A DNA stretch of 64,000 bases, taken from contig BPGX01000001.1 of the NCBI GenBank assembly GCA_026003255.1, positions 62,001-126,000 on the forward strand, given 5' to 3'. The position numbers and the translations under genes are program-made. Below are positions 7,935 through 16,800 of the stretch, piece by piece. Source of the stretch: Bacteroidia bacterium (GTDB lineage: Bacteria > Bacteroidota > Bacteroidia > B-17B0 > Aurantibacillaceae). A model generated the notes under the pieces. That model was not told the origin of the DNA, searched no databases, and was given only the letters and a program-made list of their open reading frames with translations. The first letter of the stretch is position 1. Each line of letters opens with the position of its first letter.

Positions 7935-8819
7935 ATGAGTGTATTAGTCAATAAATCTTCTAGAGTTATTGTTCAAGGTTTTACAGGGAATGAAGGTACT
8001 TTCCATGCTACTCAAATGATTGAGTATGGAACGAATGTCGTAGGCGGTGTAACGCCCGGTAAAGGTGGCACCAAACATTTAGACCGTCCTGTTTTTAATA
8101 CAGTTCACGATGCTGTAAAAGAAGTAGGTGCGAATGTGTCTATTATTTTTGTTCCTGCCCCTTTTGCTGCTGATGCTATTATGGAAGCAGCAGACGCAGG
8201 CATTGAAGTGATTGTGTGTATTACAGAAGGTATTCCGGTAAAAGACATGGTGATGGTAAAGGAATATCTCAAAGATAAAAAATCTCGTTTAATTGGCCCT
8301 AATTGTCCCGGTGTTATTTCTGCTGAAGAAGCCAAGGTGGGAATAATGCCAGGATTCGTATTTAAGAAAGGAAAAATTGGCATTGTTTCAAAATCCGGTA
8401 CTTTGACTTACGAAGCAGCCGACCAGATTGTCAAAGCAGGACTTGGAATATCCACCGCCATTGGTATCGGCGGTGACCCGATTATTGGAACTACTACCAA
8501 AGAAGCGATTGAACTCTTGATGAACGACCCTGAAACCGAAGGAATTGTAATGATTGGTGAAATTGGTGGAACATTAGAAGCAGAAGCCGCACGTTGGATT
8601 AAAGAAACCGGGAATAAAAAGCCCGTTGTTGGTTTTATTGCCGGACAAACGGCTCCCAAAGGAAGAACAATGGGACACGCCGGAGCTATTGTAGGCGGAA
8701 AAGAAGATACCGCTCAAGCCAAAATGGCGATAATGAGAGAATGTGGGATTACAGTATGCGAATCACCAGCATTGATCGGTAAAACAATGGCACAAGTTTT
8801 AGGAAAAGTAACGGTGTGA
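7935..8819 (+). CDS. sucD: succinate-CoA ligase, ADP/GDP-forming, alpha subunit
   Basis: 294 residues, full length for SucD. It catalyses succinyl-CoA + phosphate + NDP to succinate + CoA + NTP in the TCA cycle with the SucC beta subunit, which is not in this window. Visible landmarks are the N-terminal CoA-binding fold ([20 protein letters not shown]), [23 protein letters not shown], and the phosphohistidine loop [13 protein letters not shown] near residue 246. It ends the housekeeping block just before the intergenic repeats and the restriction island. Confidence 0.96.
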   Translation: MSVLVNKSSRVIVQGFTGNEGTFHATQMIEYGTNVVGGVTPGKGGTKHLDRPVFNTVHDAVKEVGANVSIIFVPAPFAADAIMEAADAGIEVIVCITEGIPVKDMVMVKEYLKDKKSRLIGPNCPGVISAEEAKVGIMPGFVFKKGKIGIVSKSGTLTYEAADQIVKAGLGISTAIGIGGDPIIGTTTKEAIELLMNDPETEGIVMIGEIGGTLEAEAARWIKETGNKKPVVGFIAGQTAPKGRTMGHAGAIVGGKEDTAQAKMAIMRECGITVCESPALIGKTMAQVLGKVTV

Positions 8820-8845
8820 GTTTTCATTTTATTCCAAATAATTCA

Positions 8846-9046
8846 TTAAACCCAAATTATTCATTTGGTGTTTCTCAAATGTTGTACATTCTTAATTACT
8901 GCTACTTTTAGGAATTATTTGTTTTCACCCTTCCACAGGTGGAAGGGTAATTCTAAAAATAATGAAAAAGTTCGTCACGAGGAAGCAACGCTTCCGAAGC
9001 AATCTCCTTTGAAAAATCCCAATTTCTAATGCTTAATTTGGGTTAA
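8846..9046. repeat. MITE-like intergenic repeat, copy A
   Basis: About 200 bases bounded by imperfect inverted ends: TTAAACCCAAATTATTCAT at 8846-8864 and ATGCTTAATTTGGGTTAA at 9029-9046. Inside are two hairpins. One has a 9-bp stem, CCCTTCCAC / GTGGAAGGG (8928-8947). The other is GGAAGC-AAC-GCTTCC (8981-8995), followed by GAAGCAATCTC. No open reading frame. Copy B follows directly at 9047-9222. Whether it is mobile is inferred only from the ends. Confidence 0.65.
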
Positions 9047-9222
9047 ACATTTCTTAAACATTATATTTTTCTTTACTACTGCTGGTTATATACTTTATTT
9101 TCATCCTTCCACGGGTGGAAGGGTAGTTGTAAGAATTAAATAGGATGCCGTCATTGCGAGGATGCAAAGCATCCGAAGCAATCTCATGAGAACACGCATA
9201 ATCTCTAATGTATAGTTTGGGT
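9047..9222. repeat. MITE-like intergenic repeat, copy B
   Basis: This aligns with copy A over its whole length except the left terminal inverted end. It keeps the hairpin CCTTCCAC / GTGGAAGG (9105-9122) and a second hairpin GGATGC-AAA-GCATCC (9160-9174). That stem differs from copy A by a paired A-T to T-A change. It ends TCTAATGTATAGTTTGGGTT. The rest of the gap up to hsdR (9223-9555) is A/T-rich and I see nothing definite in it. Confidence 0.65.
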
Positions 9223-9555
9223 TTTATTCATCTCACTCCATTTTTTCATGGGTATGAAGACTATTTTTTGAGATCTTTATGTTATAATTTTTCTCACCTA
9301 TAATTTATTATGCTTTTCTTCTACCAGTAATCATATAATCTATGTAAAATTAGCATCAAAGTTAGAAAAATGGTTAATTAAGAATAACAAAAACATTCAC
9401 TTAAACGATCCATGCCACACCAAATGAGAAATCTTTAAAGTACCGTTCACTTCAGATTTTTAATAATTTATTCGGAATGTAAAAGTTGAAGTTTGAATTC
9501 AGAAGTCATTATTTTGCTTCTTCTTTTTTCTGTTCTATCCTTATAAATTTTTGTT

Positions 9556-9563
9556 TATTTTTG
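9556..9563 (+). promoter_or_regulatory. -7 promoter box (TATTTTTG) of hsdR
   Basis: Perfect TAnnTTTG match, 36 bases before the ATG at 9600. It lies inside the 5' extension of the longest frame, which begins with TTG at 9486, so the start at 9600 is preferred. Confidence 0.5.
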
Positions 9564-9599
9564 TTCGTCGTTAAATTGAATTTATTCACAAAGTTTGTT

Positions 9600-12572
9600 A
9601 TGATAATTAAAGAAACTCAAATAGAAAACACCTTTATTTCTAAATTATCAGATCTCAAGTACACTTACAGGGATGACATTAAAGACAGAAAAGCATTAGA
9701 AAACAACTTCAGGGAAAAATTTCAAAAACTAAATCGGGTTGAACTTACAGACCATGAGTTTGAAAGATTACTCAATGAAATTACGCAGCCGGATGTATTT
9801 ATCTGCTCAAAGCGACTAAGGGAAATAAATACCTTTTTTCGCGAAGACGGAACTCCTTTGCATTACACTCTGGTTAACATCAAAGATTGGTGCAAAAACG
9901 AATTTGAAGTAATCAATCAGTTACGCATCAACACCAGCAACAGTCATCACCGTTACGATGTGATTATACTGATTAATGGAATTCCCGTTGTGCAAATTGA
10001 ATTGAAAAGTTTAGAGGTTAGCCCACGTAAAGCCATGCAGCAAATTGTAGAATATAAAAGCGACCCAGGCAACGGCTACACCAACTCGCTGCTTTGCTTT
10101 ATGCAGCTATTTATTGTAAGTAATCGAACAAATACCTATTATTTCGCGAACAACAATAATGAACATTTTGCTTTTAATGCTGACGAGCAATTTCTTCCGG
10201 TTTATCAATGGGCAGATGAAAACAATAAAAAAATTACGCACTTAGACGACTTCGCTGAAAAATTTCTTAGTAAGTGTACGCTTGCTGAAATGATAAGCAA
10301 ATACATGGTTCTGGTAGCCAGCGAACAAAAATTGATGGTGATGCGACCGTACCAGATTTATGCCGTAAAAGCCATTGTAGATTGCATTCACCAAAACAGA
10401 GGAAACGGTTATATCTGGCATACCACCGGTAGCGGGAAAACACTGACCTCGTTTAAAGCATCTACCCTGCTTAAAGATAACCCAGACATTGAAAAATGTT
10501 TATTTGTAGTTGACCGAAAAGACCTTGACCGTCAAACCCGTGAAGAATTTAATCGCTTTCAGGAGGGTTGTGTGGAAGAAAATACCAATACCGAAACCCT
10601 GGTAAGACGAATGCTTTCCAATGATTATGCCAATAAAGTTATTGTTACTACCATACAAAAACTCGGCTTAGCGCTTGACCCAAACAACAAAAATAACTAC
10701 AAAGAACGACTCGAACCTCTTCGAAATAAACGTATTGTTTTTATTTTTGACGAATGCCATCGTTCTCAGTTTGGCGAAAATCACAAAGCCATCAAGGAGT
10801 TCTTCCCAAATGCACAGCTATTCGGTTTTACAGGTACACCCATTTTTGAAGAAAATGCTACTTATAAAAAATATGACGGAACCATTGGTTCATTTATTAC
10901 TACCAAAGACATTTTTCAGAAGCTGTTACACAGTTACACCATTACGCATGCTATTGAAGACAAAAATGTATTACGTTTTCACATTGACTATTATAAACCA
11001 GAAAAAAACGTAACCATTGGCAGCACAGAACACAAAAAAGCAGTAATCAATACTATCCTGAATAAACACGATGCTGCCACCAGCAACAGACGATTCAATG
11101 CTATTCTGGCAACAGATTCAATAGATGATGCTATTGAATACTACAACTTATTTAAGCAAATTCAGGCAGATAAATCCAGAGAAGATGAAAACTTTGTTCC
11201 ACTCCATATTACCTGTGTTTTTTCTCCACCCGCTGAAGGAAATAGAGATATTCAGCAATTGCAGGAAGATCTGGAACAAGAAAAAGCCGACAACAAAGTT
11301 GAACCAGAAAAAAAGAAAAAAGCATTAGAAACCATTATTAGCGACTACAACAAGCAGTATGGTACTAATTTCAATATTAACGAATTTGATTTGTATTACC
11401 AGGATGTGCAGCAACGCATCAAGTTTCACAGGTTCAGCAATGCCGATTATCCACGTAAAAACAAAATTGATATAGTTATTGTAGTAGACATGTTGCTCAC
11501 TGGATTTGACAGCAAATACCTGAACACTTTGTATGTGGACAAAAACCTAAAATACCACGGATTGATTCAAGCGTTCAGCCGAACGAATCGCATTTTGAAT
11601 GATACCAAACCTTATGGCAACATTTTAGATTTCCGCCAGCAACAAAATGAGGTAGACAAAGCCATTGCCCTGTTTAGCGGAGAAAGCGTGGCCGAACGTG
11701 CCAAAGAAATTTGGTTGGTAGAGCCGGCACCTAAAGTCATTGAAAAATTTGAAGCCGCTGTGAAAGCCATGGAAAAATGGATGCACGACAAAAACATGGT
11801 GGCCGAACCTCAGGAAGTGTATAACATCAAAGGTGATGCGGCAAAAGTTGAATTTATCCAGCGATTTAAAGAAGTACAACGGCTCAAAACACAGCTCGAG
11901 CAATATACCGACCTTACCGAAGCACAAAAAGCCACCATTGAAAACCTGATGCCCGAAGACCAACTGCGTGCATTCCGCAGCTCGTATCTGGAAATTGCCA
12001 AACAACTCAGAGACATTCAGCAAAAAGAAGGCGACAAAGCACCTGAAAACATTAAGCAATTGGATTTTGAGTTCGTACTCTTTGCTTCCGCACTGGTAGA
12101 TTACGATTACATCATGAACCTGATTGCCAAATATACACAGCAACCACCTAAAAAAATAAAAATTACCCGAGACCAATTGATAAGTATATTAAGCAGCAGT
12201 GCCAATTTGATGGAAGAAAGAGATGATATAATAGAATACATTAACACATTAGAAGTAGGAAAAGGTTTGAATGAACAGGAAGTAAAGGATGGCTATCAAA
12301 AATTTAAGGAGGAAAAAATGGCTAAACAATTAGCTGAAATTGCACAAAAAAATGGTCTGGAAATCCAAGCATTAAAACAATTTGTGGATGAGATTATCAG
12401 CCGAATGATTTTTGATGCTGACAAACTCAGCGAACTCTTTGCACAATTAGATTTAGGATGGAAAGAACGTATCAATCGTGAATTGGTATTGATGAAAGAT
12501 TTGATACCTATTTTGAAAAAGAAAGCCGAAGGCAGGGAAATATCGGGCTTAAAAGCTTATGAACAAAGATAA
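9600..12572 (+). CDS. hsdR: type I restriction endonuclease subunit R
   Basis: 990 residues. This is the motor and nuclease subunit of a type I restriction-modification complex, which translocates and cuts unmodified DNA. The N-terminal PD-(D/E)XK nuclease region has YDVIILINGIPVVQIELKS, with the ELK lysine near residue 135. The SF2 helicase domain has Walker A TTGSGKT (about 276), motif II DECH (about 383), FTGTPIF, and motif VI QAFSRTNR. A C-terminal helical region that docks to HsdM follows. The frame is open upstream to a TTG at 9486, but the added residues look like no HsdR N-terminus and contain the promoter box. It heads an island whose other genes follow on the same strand. The subunit looks intact. 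Confidence 0.95.
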   Translation: MIIKETQIENTFISKLSDLKYTYRDDIKDRKALENNFREKFQKLNRVELTDHEFERLLNEITQPDVFICSKRLREINTFFREDGTPLHYTLVNIKDWCKNEFEVINQLRINTSNSHHRYDVIILINGIPVVQIELKSLEVSPRKAMQQIVEYKSDPGNGYTNSLLCFMQLFIVSNRTNTYYFANNNNEHFAFNADEQFLPVYQWADENNKKITHLDDFAEKFLSKCTLAEMISKYMVLVASEQKLMVMRPYQIYAVKAIVDCIHQNRGNGYIWHTTGSGKTLTSFKASTLLKDNPDIEKCLFVVDRKDLDRQTREEFNRFQEGCVEENTNTETLVRRMLSNDYANKVIVTTIQKLGLALDPNNKNNYKERLEPLRNKRIVFIFDECHRSQFGENHKAIKEFFPNAQLFGFTGTPIFEENATYKKYDGTIGSFITTKDIFQKLLHSYTITHAIEDKNVLRFHIDYYKPEKNVTIGSTEHKKAVINTILNKHDAATSNRRFNAILATDSIDDAIEYYNLFKQIQADKSREDENFVPLHITCVFSPPAEGNRDIQQLQEDLEQEKADNKVEPEKKKKALETIISDYNKQYGTNFNINEFDLYYQDVQQRIKFHRFSNADYPRKNKIDIVIVVDMLLTGFDSKYLNTLYVDKNLKYHGLIQAFSRTNRILNDTKPYGNILDFRQQQNEVDKAIALFSGESVAERAKEIWLVEPAPKVIEKFEAAVKAMEKWMHDKNMVAEPQEVYNIKGDAAKVEFIQRFKEVQRLKTQLEQYTDLTEAQKATIENLMPEDQLRAFRSSYLEIAKQLRDIQQKEGDKAPENIKQLDFEFVLFASALVDYDYIMNLIAKYTQQPPKKIKITRDQLISILSSSANLMEERDDIIEYINTLEVGKGLNEQEVKDGYQKFKEEKMAKQLAEIAQKNGLEIQALKQFVDEIISRMIFDADKLSELFAQLDLGWKERINRELVLMKDLIPILKKKAEGREISGLKAYEQR

Positions 12573-12623
12573 TTTTATATACAAATCGAATGATGTCAAG
12601 GTAATTTTTAAATTGGATTAGCT

Positions 12624-13148
12624 ATGCTGAATAATTCAGAAGTGTCATTTTTATTATCGTTGGAGAAAAAAGTTTTCGACAATAATAATTTCATAAATAC
12701 ATTGGACGTTTCAGGTAAATGGCCATTTCAATATAAATTCACTTTATCTTCCCCCCAAAACACTGATTATTTGTTTCTATATGACATTAACCAAAGCGCA
12801 AAAAATCGATTCAAAATAACACTATATCTTATGGATTCAGATTCGAAAATTGGTTTATTACGTGTGGACTTCCATGGACAACATAAAAATCCGGAACAAA
12901 TAAACGAACATGTTCCCGAATTTCTCAAACCCTATGCAGGGATGTTTTTTGATTATCACCAACATCACATTCATATTTACGTAAAAGGATATAAAACAAC
13001 ACTGGACTGGGCTATGCCTCTTACTAATCATGAATTTGCAGTAAAAAATATTAGTTCTCAAAAAGATATATTAGATGCTTTTGGTGAATTCAATAAATAT
13101 ATAAACCTTAAAACATCATTTGAAATTCAACTTGCATCTGAAATATGA
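12624..13148 (+). CDS. DUF6978-like protein nested in the restriction locus
   Basis: 174 residues. It resembles DUF6978 in layout: an N-terminal helix (LNNSEVSFLLSLEKKVF), then GLLRVDFHGQHKNPE, then HHIHIYVKGYKTTLDWAMPL near residues 117-137. The conserved His residues and the D-x-H-G pattern could be a metal or nucleic-acid site, but no activity is known to me. It starts 51 bases after hsdR. Its stop overlaps the next start in ATGA (13145-13148), so the two are translationally coupled. The family name comes from motif memory and needs a profile search. A role in defence is inferred only from position. Confidence 0.6.
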   Translation: MLNNSEVSFLLSLEKKVFDNNNFINTLDVSGKWPFQYKFTLSSPQNTDYLFLYDINQSAKNRFKITLYLMDSDSKIGLLRVDFHGQHKNPEQINEHVPEFLKPYAGMFFDYHQHHIHIYVKGYKTTLDWAMPLTNHEFAVKNISSQKDILDAFGEFNKYINLKTSFEIQLASEI

Positions 13149-13936
13149 AGGAATGGATAAACAAATTAGTAGAGGAATATTACCAATTTTTAAAGGATAA
13201 AACCATTGTCTTAACAGATACTGGTACTGATTGGGCGGTGATTAGCACGCCATTTATTGGCTTGTTTAATGATACAATTGAAATTTATCTTAAGAAGGAA
13301 AAGGATAAAATTTTGCTGTCCGATGATGGAGTAACATTGAAAAATCTGGAATGGATTGGTTCAGATGTAACACGTTCGCAGAAAAGAAAAGAAGTAATGG
13401 ATAGAATTTTAATCAGTTATGGAATACGTTTAAATAATGATGAATTGATTGCCGAAGCCAACGAACAAAATTTTGCACAAAAAAAACACAATCTCATCTC
13501 GGCCATTTCTGAAATTAATGACATATATATGCTTGCCAGGCATACGGTTGCTTCGGTATTCAGAGAAGATGTGAAAAATTTTCTGGATGAACAACAAATT
13601 ATTTATACCCCCCATTTTATATCCAAAGGAAGTACCGGATTGGAATTTACTTTTGATTTTCAAATTGCCTATAAAGAAGTAGAAATTGTTCTTAAAGCAT
13701 TTAACACATTGAATAAATTGAATTTGCCTAATTTTTTATTTACCTGGGAAGATATAAAAACAGTTCGTGAAAAATTAACCGGAAAAAAATTAATGGGGCT
13801 AGCCATTATCAATAATGAAGAAAATGAAATTCAACAAGAATACTTAGATGCTCTTTGCAGCAAAAATGCTGACTATATATTGTGGACAGAACGGTATAAA
13901 GAAGAAAACATTAAAAAATTGAAATATGCTGCCTGA
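13145..13936 (+). CDS. DUF1828/DUF1829-like protein nested in the restriction locus
   Basis: 263 residues. The N-terminal part fits DUF1828: TDWAVISTPFIGLFNDTIEIYL followed by KILLSDDGVTLKNLE (about residues 28-80). The C-terminal part (about 150-250), with FDFQIAYKEVEIVLKAF and a late ILWTERY, fits DUF1829. No signal peptide or membrane segment is seen. It overlaps the upstream DUF6978-like gene by 4 bases and the downstream hsdS by 11 bases. This tight packing makes it part of the hsd transcript. Biochemical function is unknown. An accessory antiviral or toxin-antitoxin role for the pair is a hypothesis. Confidence 0.65.
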   Translation: MKEWINKLVEEYYQFLKDKTIVLTDTGTDWAVISTPFIGLFNDTIEIYLKKEKDKILLSDDGVTLKNLEWIGSDVTRSQKRKEVMDRILISYGIRLNNDELIAEANEQNFAQKKHNLISAISEINDIYMLARHTVASVFREDVKNFLDEQQIIYTPHFISKGSTGLEFTFDFQIAYKEVEIVLKAFNTLNKLNLPNFLFTWEDIKTVREKLTGKKLMGLAIINNEENEIQQEYLDALCSKNADYILWTERYKEENIKKLKYAA

Positions 13937-15197
13937 GAAGCAAGGAAAGACAGTTCAAAAGAAACTTCTTCCCCGCCTCCGATTCCCCGAATTCAAAAAT
14001 GACGGGAAGTGGGAAGTGAAAAGATTGGGGGAGGTGTTTATAAAGATTAATAAACTCGTGGAAGAAGATAATACAGCATCTTATAAGCCAGTAGCTGTTG
14101 GTGAAAAAGGATTAAGATTAAGAGAAGAAATATTTGATAAGGATTTAACTAAAAATGTTGGAAAGTATAAAGTTTTTCCTTTTTATTCTGTCTGTTTTGG
14201 TTTAGGTTCAAAAAGTTTAGCAGTAGCCGTTAATGATATTGAAAATAGTTATTATTGTGTTAGCAATGCATACAAAATTTATAAAGTAAAAAATCAAGTA
14301 AACATAAAATTATTAAAATATTATATAGAATTAGTTAGAAATAAATGGGGTAAAAAAATACTTATACAATCATCAAGGCAAGGTAAAAGTATAGATGAAA
14401 ATATTTTATTTGATACAGCAATCCCCGTCCCCTCCCTTCCCGAACAACAAAAAATCGCTGCTTGTCTTTCGTCTTTAGATGACCTCATCACAGCCGAGCG
14501 CCAAAAACTGGAACTGCTGAAAGCACACAAAAAAGGCTTGTTGCAAAACCTCTTTCCACAAGAAGGTGAAACCGTGCCAAAACTTCGCTTCCCCGAATTT
14601 AAAAAGGATGGGGAGTGGGAAGTGAAGAAGTTGGGGGAAATATCTGAAAATATTATGTATGGAATGAATGCTGCTGCTGTTGAGTTTGACGGAGAAAATA
14701 AATATATTAGAATTACTGACATAGATGAAAACACAAGACTGTTTTCACCAAATCCTTTGACTTCACCTTATGGTCAGTTAGACGATAAATATTTATTGAA
14801 AGTTGGAGATATTCTTTTTGCAAGGACAGGAGCTAGTGTTGGAAAATCATATTTACATCAAAAGGAAAATGGTAGATTTTATTTCGCAGGCTTCTTAATT
14901 CGTTTCACGATTAAAAATGCAATACCTTATTTTGTTTATCTACAAACATTGACAGAGCAATATCAAAAATGGGTATCCAAAACCTCTATGCGTTCTGGTC
15001 AGCCTGGAATTAATGCAGAACAGTATAAATTATTTACAATTTTTATTCCTCCAACTATTAGAGAACAACAAAAAATCACTGCCTGCCTGTTGTCCTTAGA
15101 CGACCTCATCACTGCCCAAACGCAAAAAATAGAATTATTGCAGCAGCACAAAAAAGGGCTGTTGCAGGGGTTATTTCCGAAAATGGAAGAAAATTAA
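13926..15197 (+). CDS. hsdS: type I restriction specificity subunit S
   Basis: 423 residues with the two-half HsdS plan. Each half opens with RLRFPEFK / KLRFPEFK + (N/K)DG-WEVK-LGE, carries a target recognition domain, and closes with a conserved helix (EQQKIAACLSSLDDLITAERQKLELLKAHKKGLLQ and EQQKITACLLSLDDLITAQTQKIELLQQHKKGLLQ). The recognition domains lie at about 14040-14410 and 14640-15050. Each should read half of a bipartite DNA target. The conserved blocks are visibly richer in G/C than the recognition domains, as expected if those are exchanged by recombination. It overlaps the previous gene by 11 bases. The subunit looks intact. Confidence 0.93.
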   Translation: MLPEKQGKTVQKKLLPRLRFPEFKNDGKWEVKRLGEVFIKINKLVEEDNTASYKPVAVGEKGLRLREEIFDKDLTKNVGKYKVFPFYSVCFGLGSKSLAVAVNDIENSYYCVSNAYKIYKVKNQVNIKLLKYYIELVRNKWGKKILIQSSRQGKSIDENILFDTAIPVPSLPEQQKIAACLSSLDDLITAERQKLELLKAHKKGLLQNLFPQEGETVPKLRFPEFKKDGEWEVKKLGEISENIMYGMNAAAVEFDGENKYIRITDIDENTRLFSPNPLTSPYGQLDDKYLLKVGDILFARTGASVGKSYLHQKENGRFYFAGFLIRFTIKNAIPYFVYLQTLTEQYQKWVSKTSMRSGQPGINAEQYKLFTIFIPPTIREQQKITACLLSLDDLITAQTQKIELLQQHKKGLLQGLFPKMEEN

Positions 15198-15203
15198 TCT
15201 GTT

Positions 15204-16655
15204 ATGGATACGCTTAATTTAAAGAATTTATTACTTACTCTTATTGCACAGAAGGAATGCGAGTGGATAGAGTTTAAGGTAAATAATTCAAATCCTGAAG
15301 AAATCGGGGAGTACATTTCGGCATTAAGTAACAGTGCTTGTTATCATCAGAAAGAAAATGCCTATTTAGTATTCGGCATTGATGATAAAGGAAATAAAGT
15401 CGGAACCACTTTTTATCCTCGTGATGCAAAAATCGGAAATCAGGAATTGGAAAATTGGTTGGTTACTCAGCTTTATCCCAGAATAGATGTGAATATATTA
15501 GAATACGATGAGCCAAACCTGCATTTTGTAATATTCCAGATACAACCGGCTACCAATCAACCGGTTCGTTTTAAAGGTGTAAGTTATATTCGTATAGGCA
15601 GCTACAAAAAGAAACTTTCCGAGCATCCTGAACGAGAGAGAACAATCTGGCAACAGCCAGAAACCTTATCTTTTGAAAATGGTTTCAGCATTACTAATTT
15701 AAGCGAAGCAGATGTTTTAAATTATCTTGATTATCCAAAATTGTTTGATTTGCTGGGTTTGCCTTTACCCGCCCATCGTCAAGGAATTATTGATAAATTA
15801 TCTCAAGAAAAAATCATCCAATCCCGAGGGGCAAACTTATATTCCATCAGCAATATTGGTGCTGTATTATTTGCAAAGGACATTGAAAAATTTGAAAATA
15901 TTGCACGCAAAGCAATACGGCTCATATTCTATGATGGGAAAAATCGAGTTAAAACAAAAAAAGAAATTACCGGGAAAAAGGGTTATGCTGTTGGTTTTGA
16001 AGGGCTCATCAATTATTTAGAAGAAAATTTACCATCTAATGAAGTTATTGAAAAGGCGCTGCGAAAACAAGTACCGGTGTATCCCCTGTTGGCTTTGAGA
16101 GAATTAATTGCCAATGCCCTTATTCATCAGGATTTTACCATTCGTGGTTCTTCCCCAATGATAGAAATTTTTGAAAATCGTATTGAAATTACCAATCCGG
16201 GCAAACCTCTTATTGACCCATTACGCTTCATTGACCACAATCCGCAAAGTCGCAACGAAAAACTTGCTCGCATGATGCGAAGATTGAATATTTGCGAGGA
16301 ACGAGGTAGCGGGATAGACAAGGTAGTTTTTGAATGTGAAAAATACCAACTACCTGCTCCGGAGTTTATTGTAGGAGATAATTATACTCGAGTTATTTTG
16401 TATGCACATAAAACCCTGCGACAAATGGATAAAGAAGATAAAATCCGTGCCTGTTATCAACATGCTTGTTTGAAATATGTATCAGGCGAATACATGACCA
16501 ACCAGAGTGTTCGTGAACGATTTGGCATTGAGGAACAAAATTATTCCATCGCATCCCGAATTATCGCTGAAACCATTCAAGCCGGTTTAGTTAAAGAGTA
16601 TGATAGCGAAAATAAATCAAGAAAATATGCCAAGTATGTACCTTTTTGGGGTTAA
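15204..16655 (+). CDS. AlbA_2/Schlafen-type ATP-binding protein with winged helix
   Basis: 483 residues. The N-terminal AlbA_2 (Schlafen-type, formerly divergent AAA-4) domain shows CEWIEFKVNN, YISALSNSACYHQKENAYLVFGIDDKGNKVG and YIRIGSYKKKLS. A GHKL-like ATPase segment follows near residues 290-385, with RELIANALIHQDFTIRG, ITNPGKPL and ERGSGIDK. The last 80 residues form a winged-helix-like module (MTNQSVRERFGIEEQNYSIASRII). Such proteins are common passengers of type I restriction loci and are proposed regulators or nucleic-acid-binding effectors. The exact role here is unknown. It starts 6 bases after hsdS and is followed by a 145-base regulatory-looking gap before hsdM. Confidence 0.85.
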   Translation: MDTLNLKNLLLTLIAQKECEWIEFKVNNSNPEEIGEYISALSNSACYHQKENAYLVFGIDDKGNKVGTTFYPRDAKIGNQELENWLVTQLYPRIDVNILEYDEPNLHFVIFQIQPATNQPVRFKGVSYIRIGSYKKKLSEHPERERTIWQQPETLSFENGFSITNLSEADVLNYLDYPKLFDLLGLPLPAHRQGIIDKLSQEKIIQSRGANLYSISNIGAVLFAKDIEKFENIARKAIRLIFYDGKNRVKTKKEITGKKGYAVGFEGLINYLEENLPSNEVIEKALRKQVPVYPLLALRELIANALIHQDFTIRGSSPMIEIFENRIEITNPGKPLIDPLRFIDHNPQSRNEKLARMMRRLNICEERGSGIDKVVFECEKYQLPAPEFIVGDNYTRVILYAHKTLRQMDKEDKIRACYQHACLKYVSGEYMTNQSVRERFGIEEQNYSIASRIIAETIQAGLVKEYDSENKSRKYAKYVPFWG

Positions 16656-16658
16656 ATG

Positions 16659-16752
16659 TTTATGTGATGGTCATGTGACTAAACAACCTTAATAAAACTT
16701 AAACTATTGATTATCAATATGTATTTATGTGATGGTTATGTGATTATCATGT
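16659..16752 (+). promoter_or_regulatory. paired direct repeats and palindrome upstream of hsdM (putative operator)
   Basis: Two 23-base direct repeats (16659-16681 and 16724-16746), starting TTTATGTGATGGT and differing at two C/T positions, lie 65 bases apart. Within each, ATGTGA recurs with a 10-base period (16662/16672 and 16727/16737), which places the half-sites on one DNA face. Between them is a 13-base palindrome ATTGATTATCAAT (16706-16718). The arrangement looks like an operator for the separately placed hsdM, perhaps read by the winged helix of the gene just upstream. No clear -7 box was found here. Confidence 0.5.
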
Positions 16753-16800
16753 AAACAAAGCAAATTTTTAATTGACAAAACGTATAAAAACATAAATAAT

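Noticed and set aside
8846-9222. Possible CRISPR array in the sucD-hsdR gap
   Set aside because: There are only two units of about 180-200 bases with internal hairpins, no short identical repeats with regular spacers, and no cas genes nearby.
9223-9555. Integrase, tRNA or att site at the left border of the restriction island
   Set aside because: No tRNA gene, recombinase gene or duplicated att-like sequence was visible. The island borders are marked only by repeats on the left and by the end of hsdM on the right.
9486-9599. N-terminal extension of hsdR from TTG 9486
   Set aside because: The extension is hydrophobic, unlike HsdR N-termini, and contains a perfect -7 promoter box at 9556-9563.
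10675-11013. 112-codon plus-strand frame within hsdR
   Set aside because: It is a second-frame shadow with no domain and no start signal; hsdR continues intact through it.
11625-12176. 183-codon open frame antisense to hsdR
   Set aside because: It is a shadow of the hsdR frame, with no promoter box and a composition dictated by the opposite strand.
14321-14734. 137-codon open frame antisense to hsdS
   Set aside because: It follows the serine-rich reverse complement of the hsdS frame, and there is no start signal.
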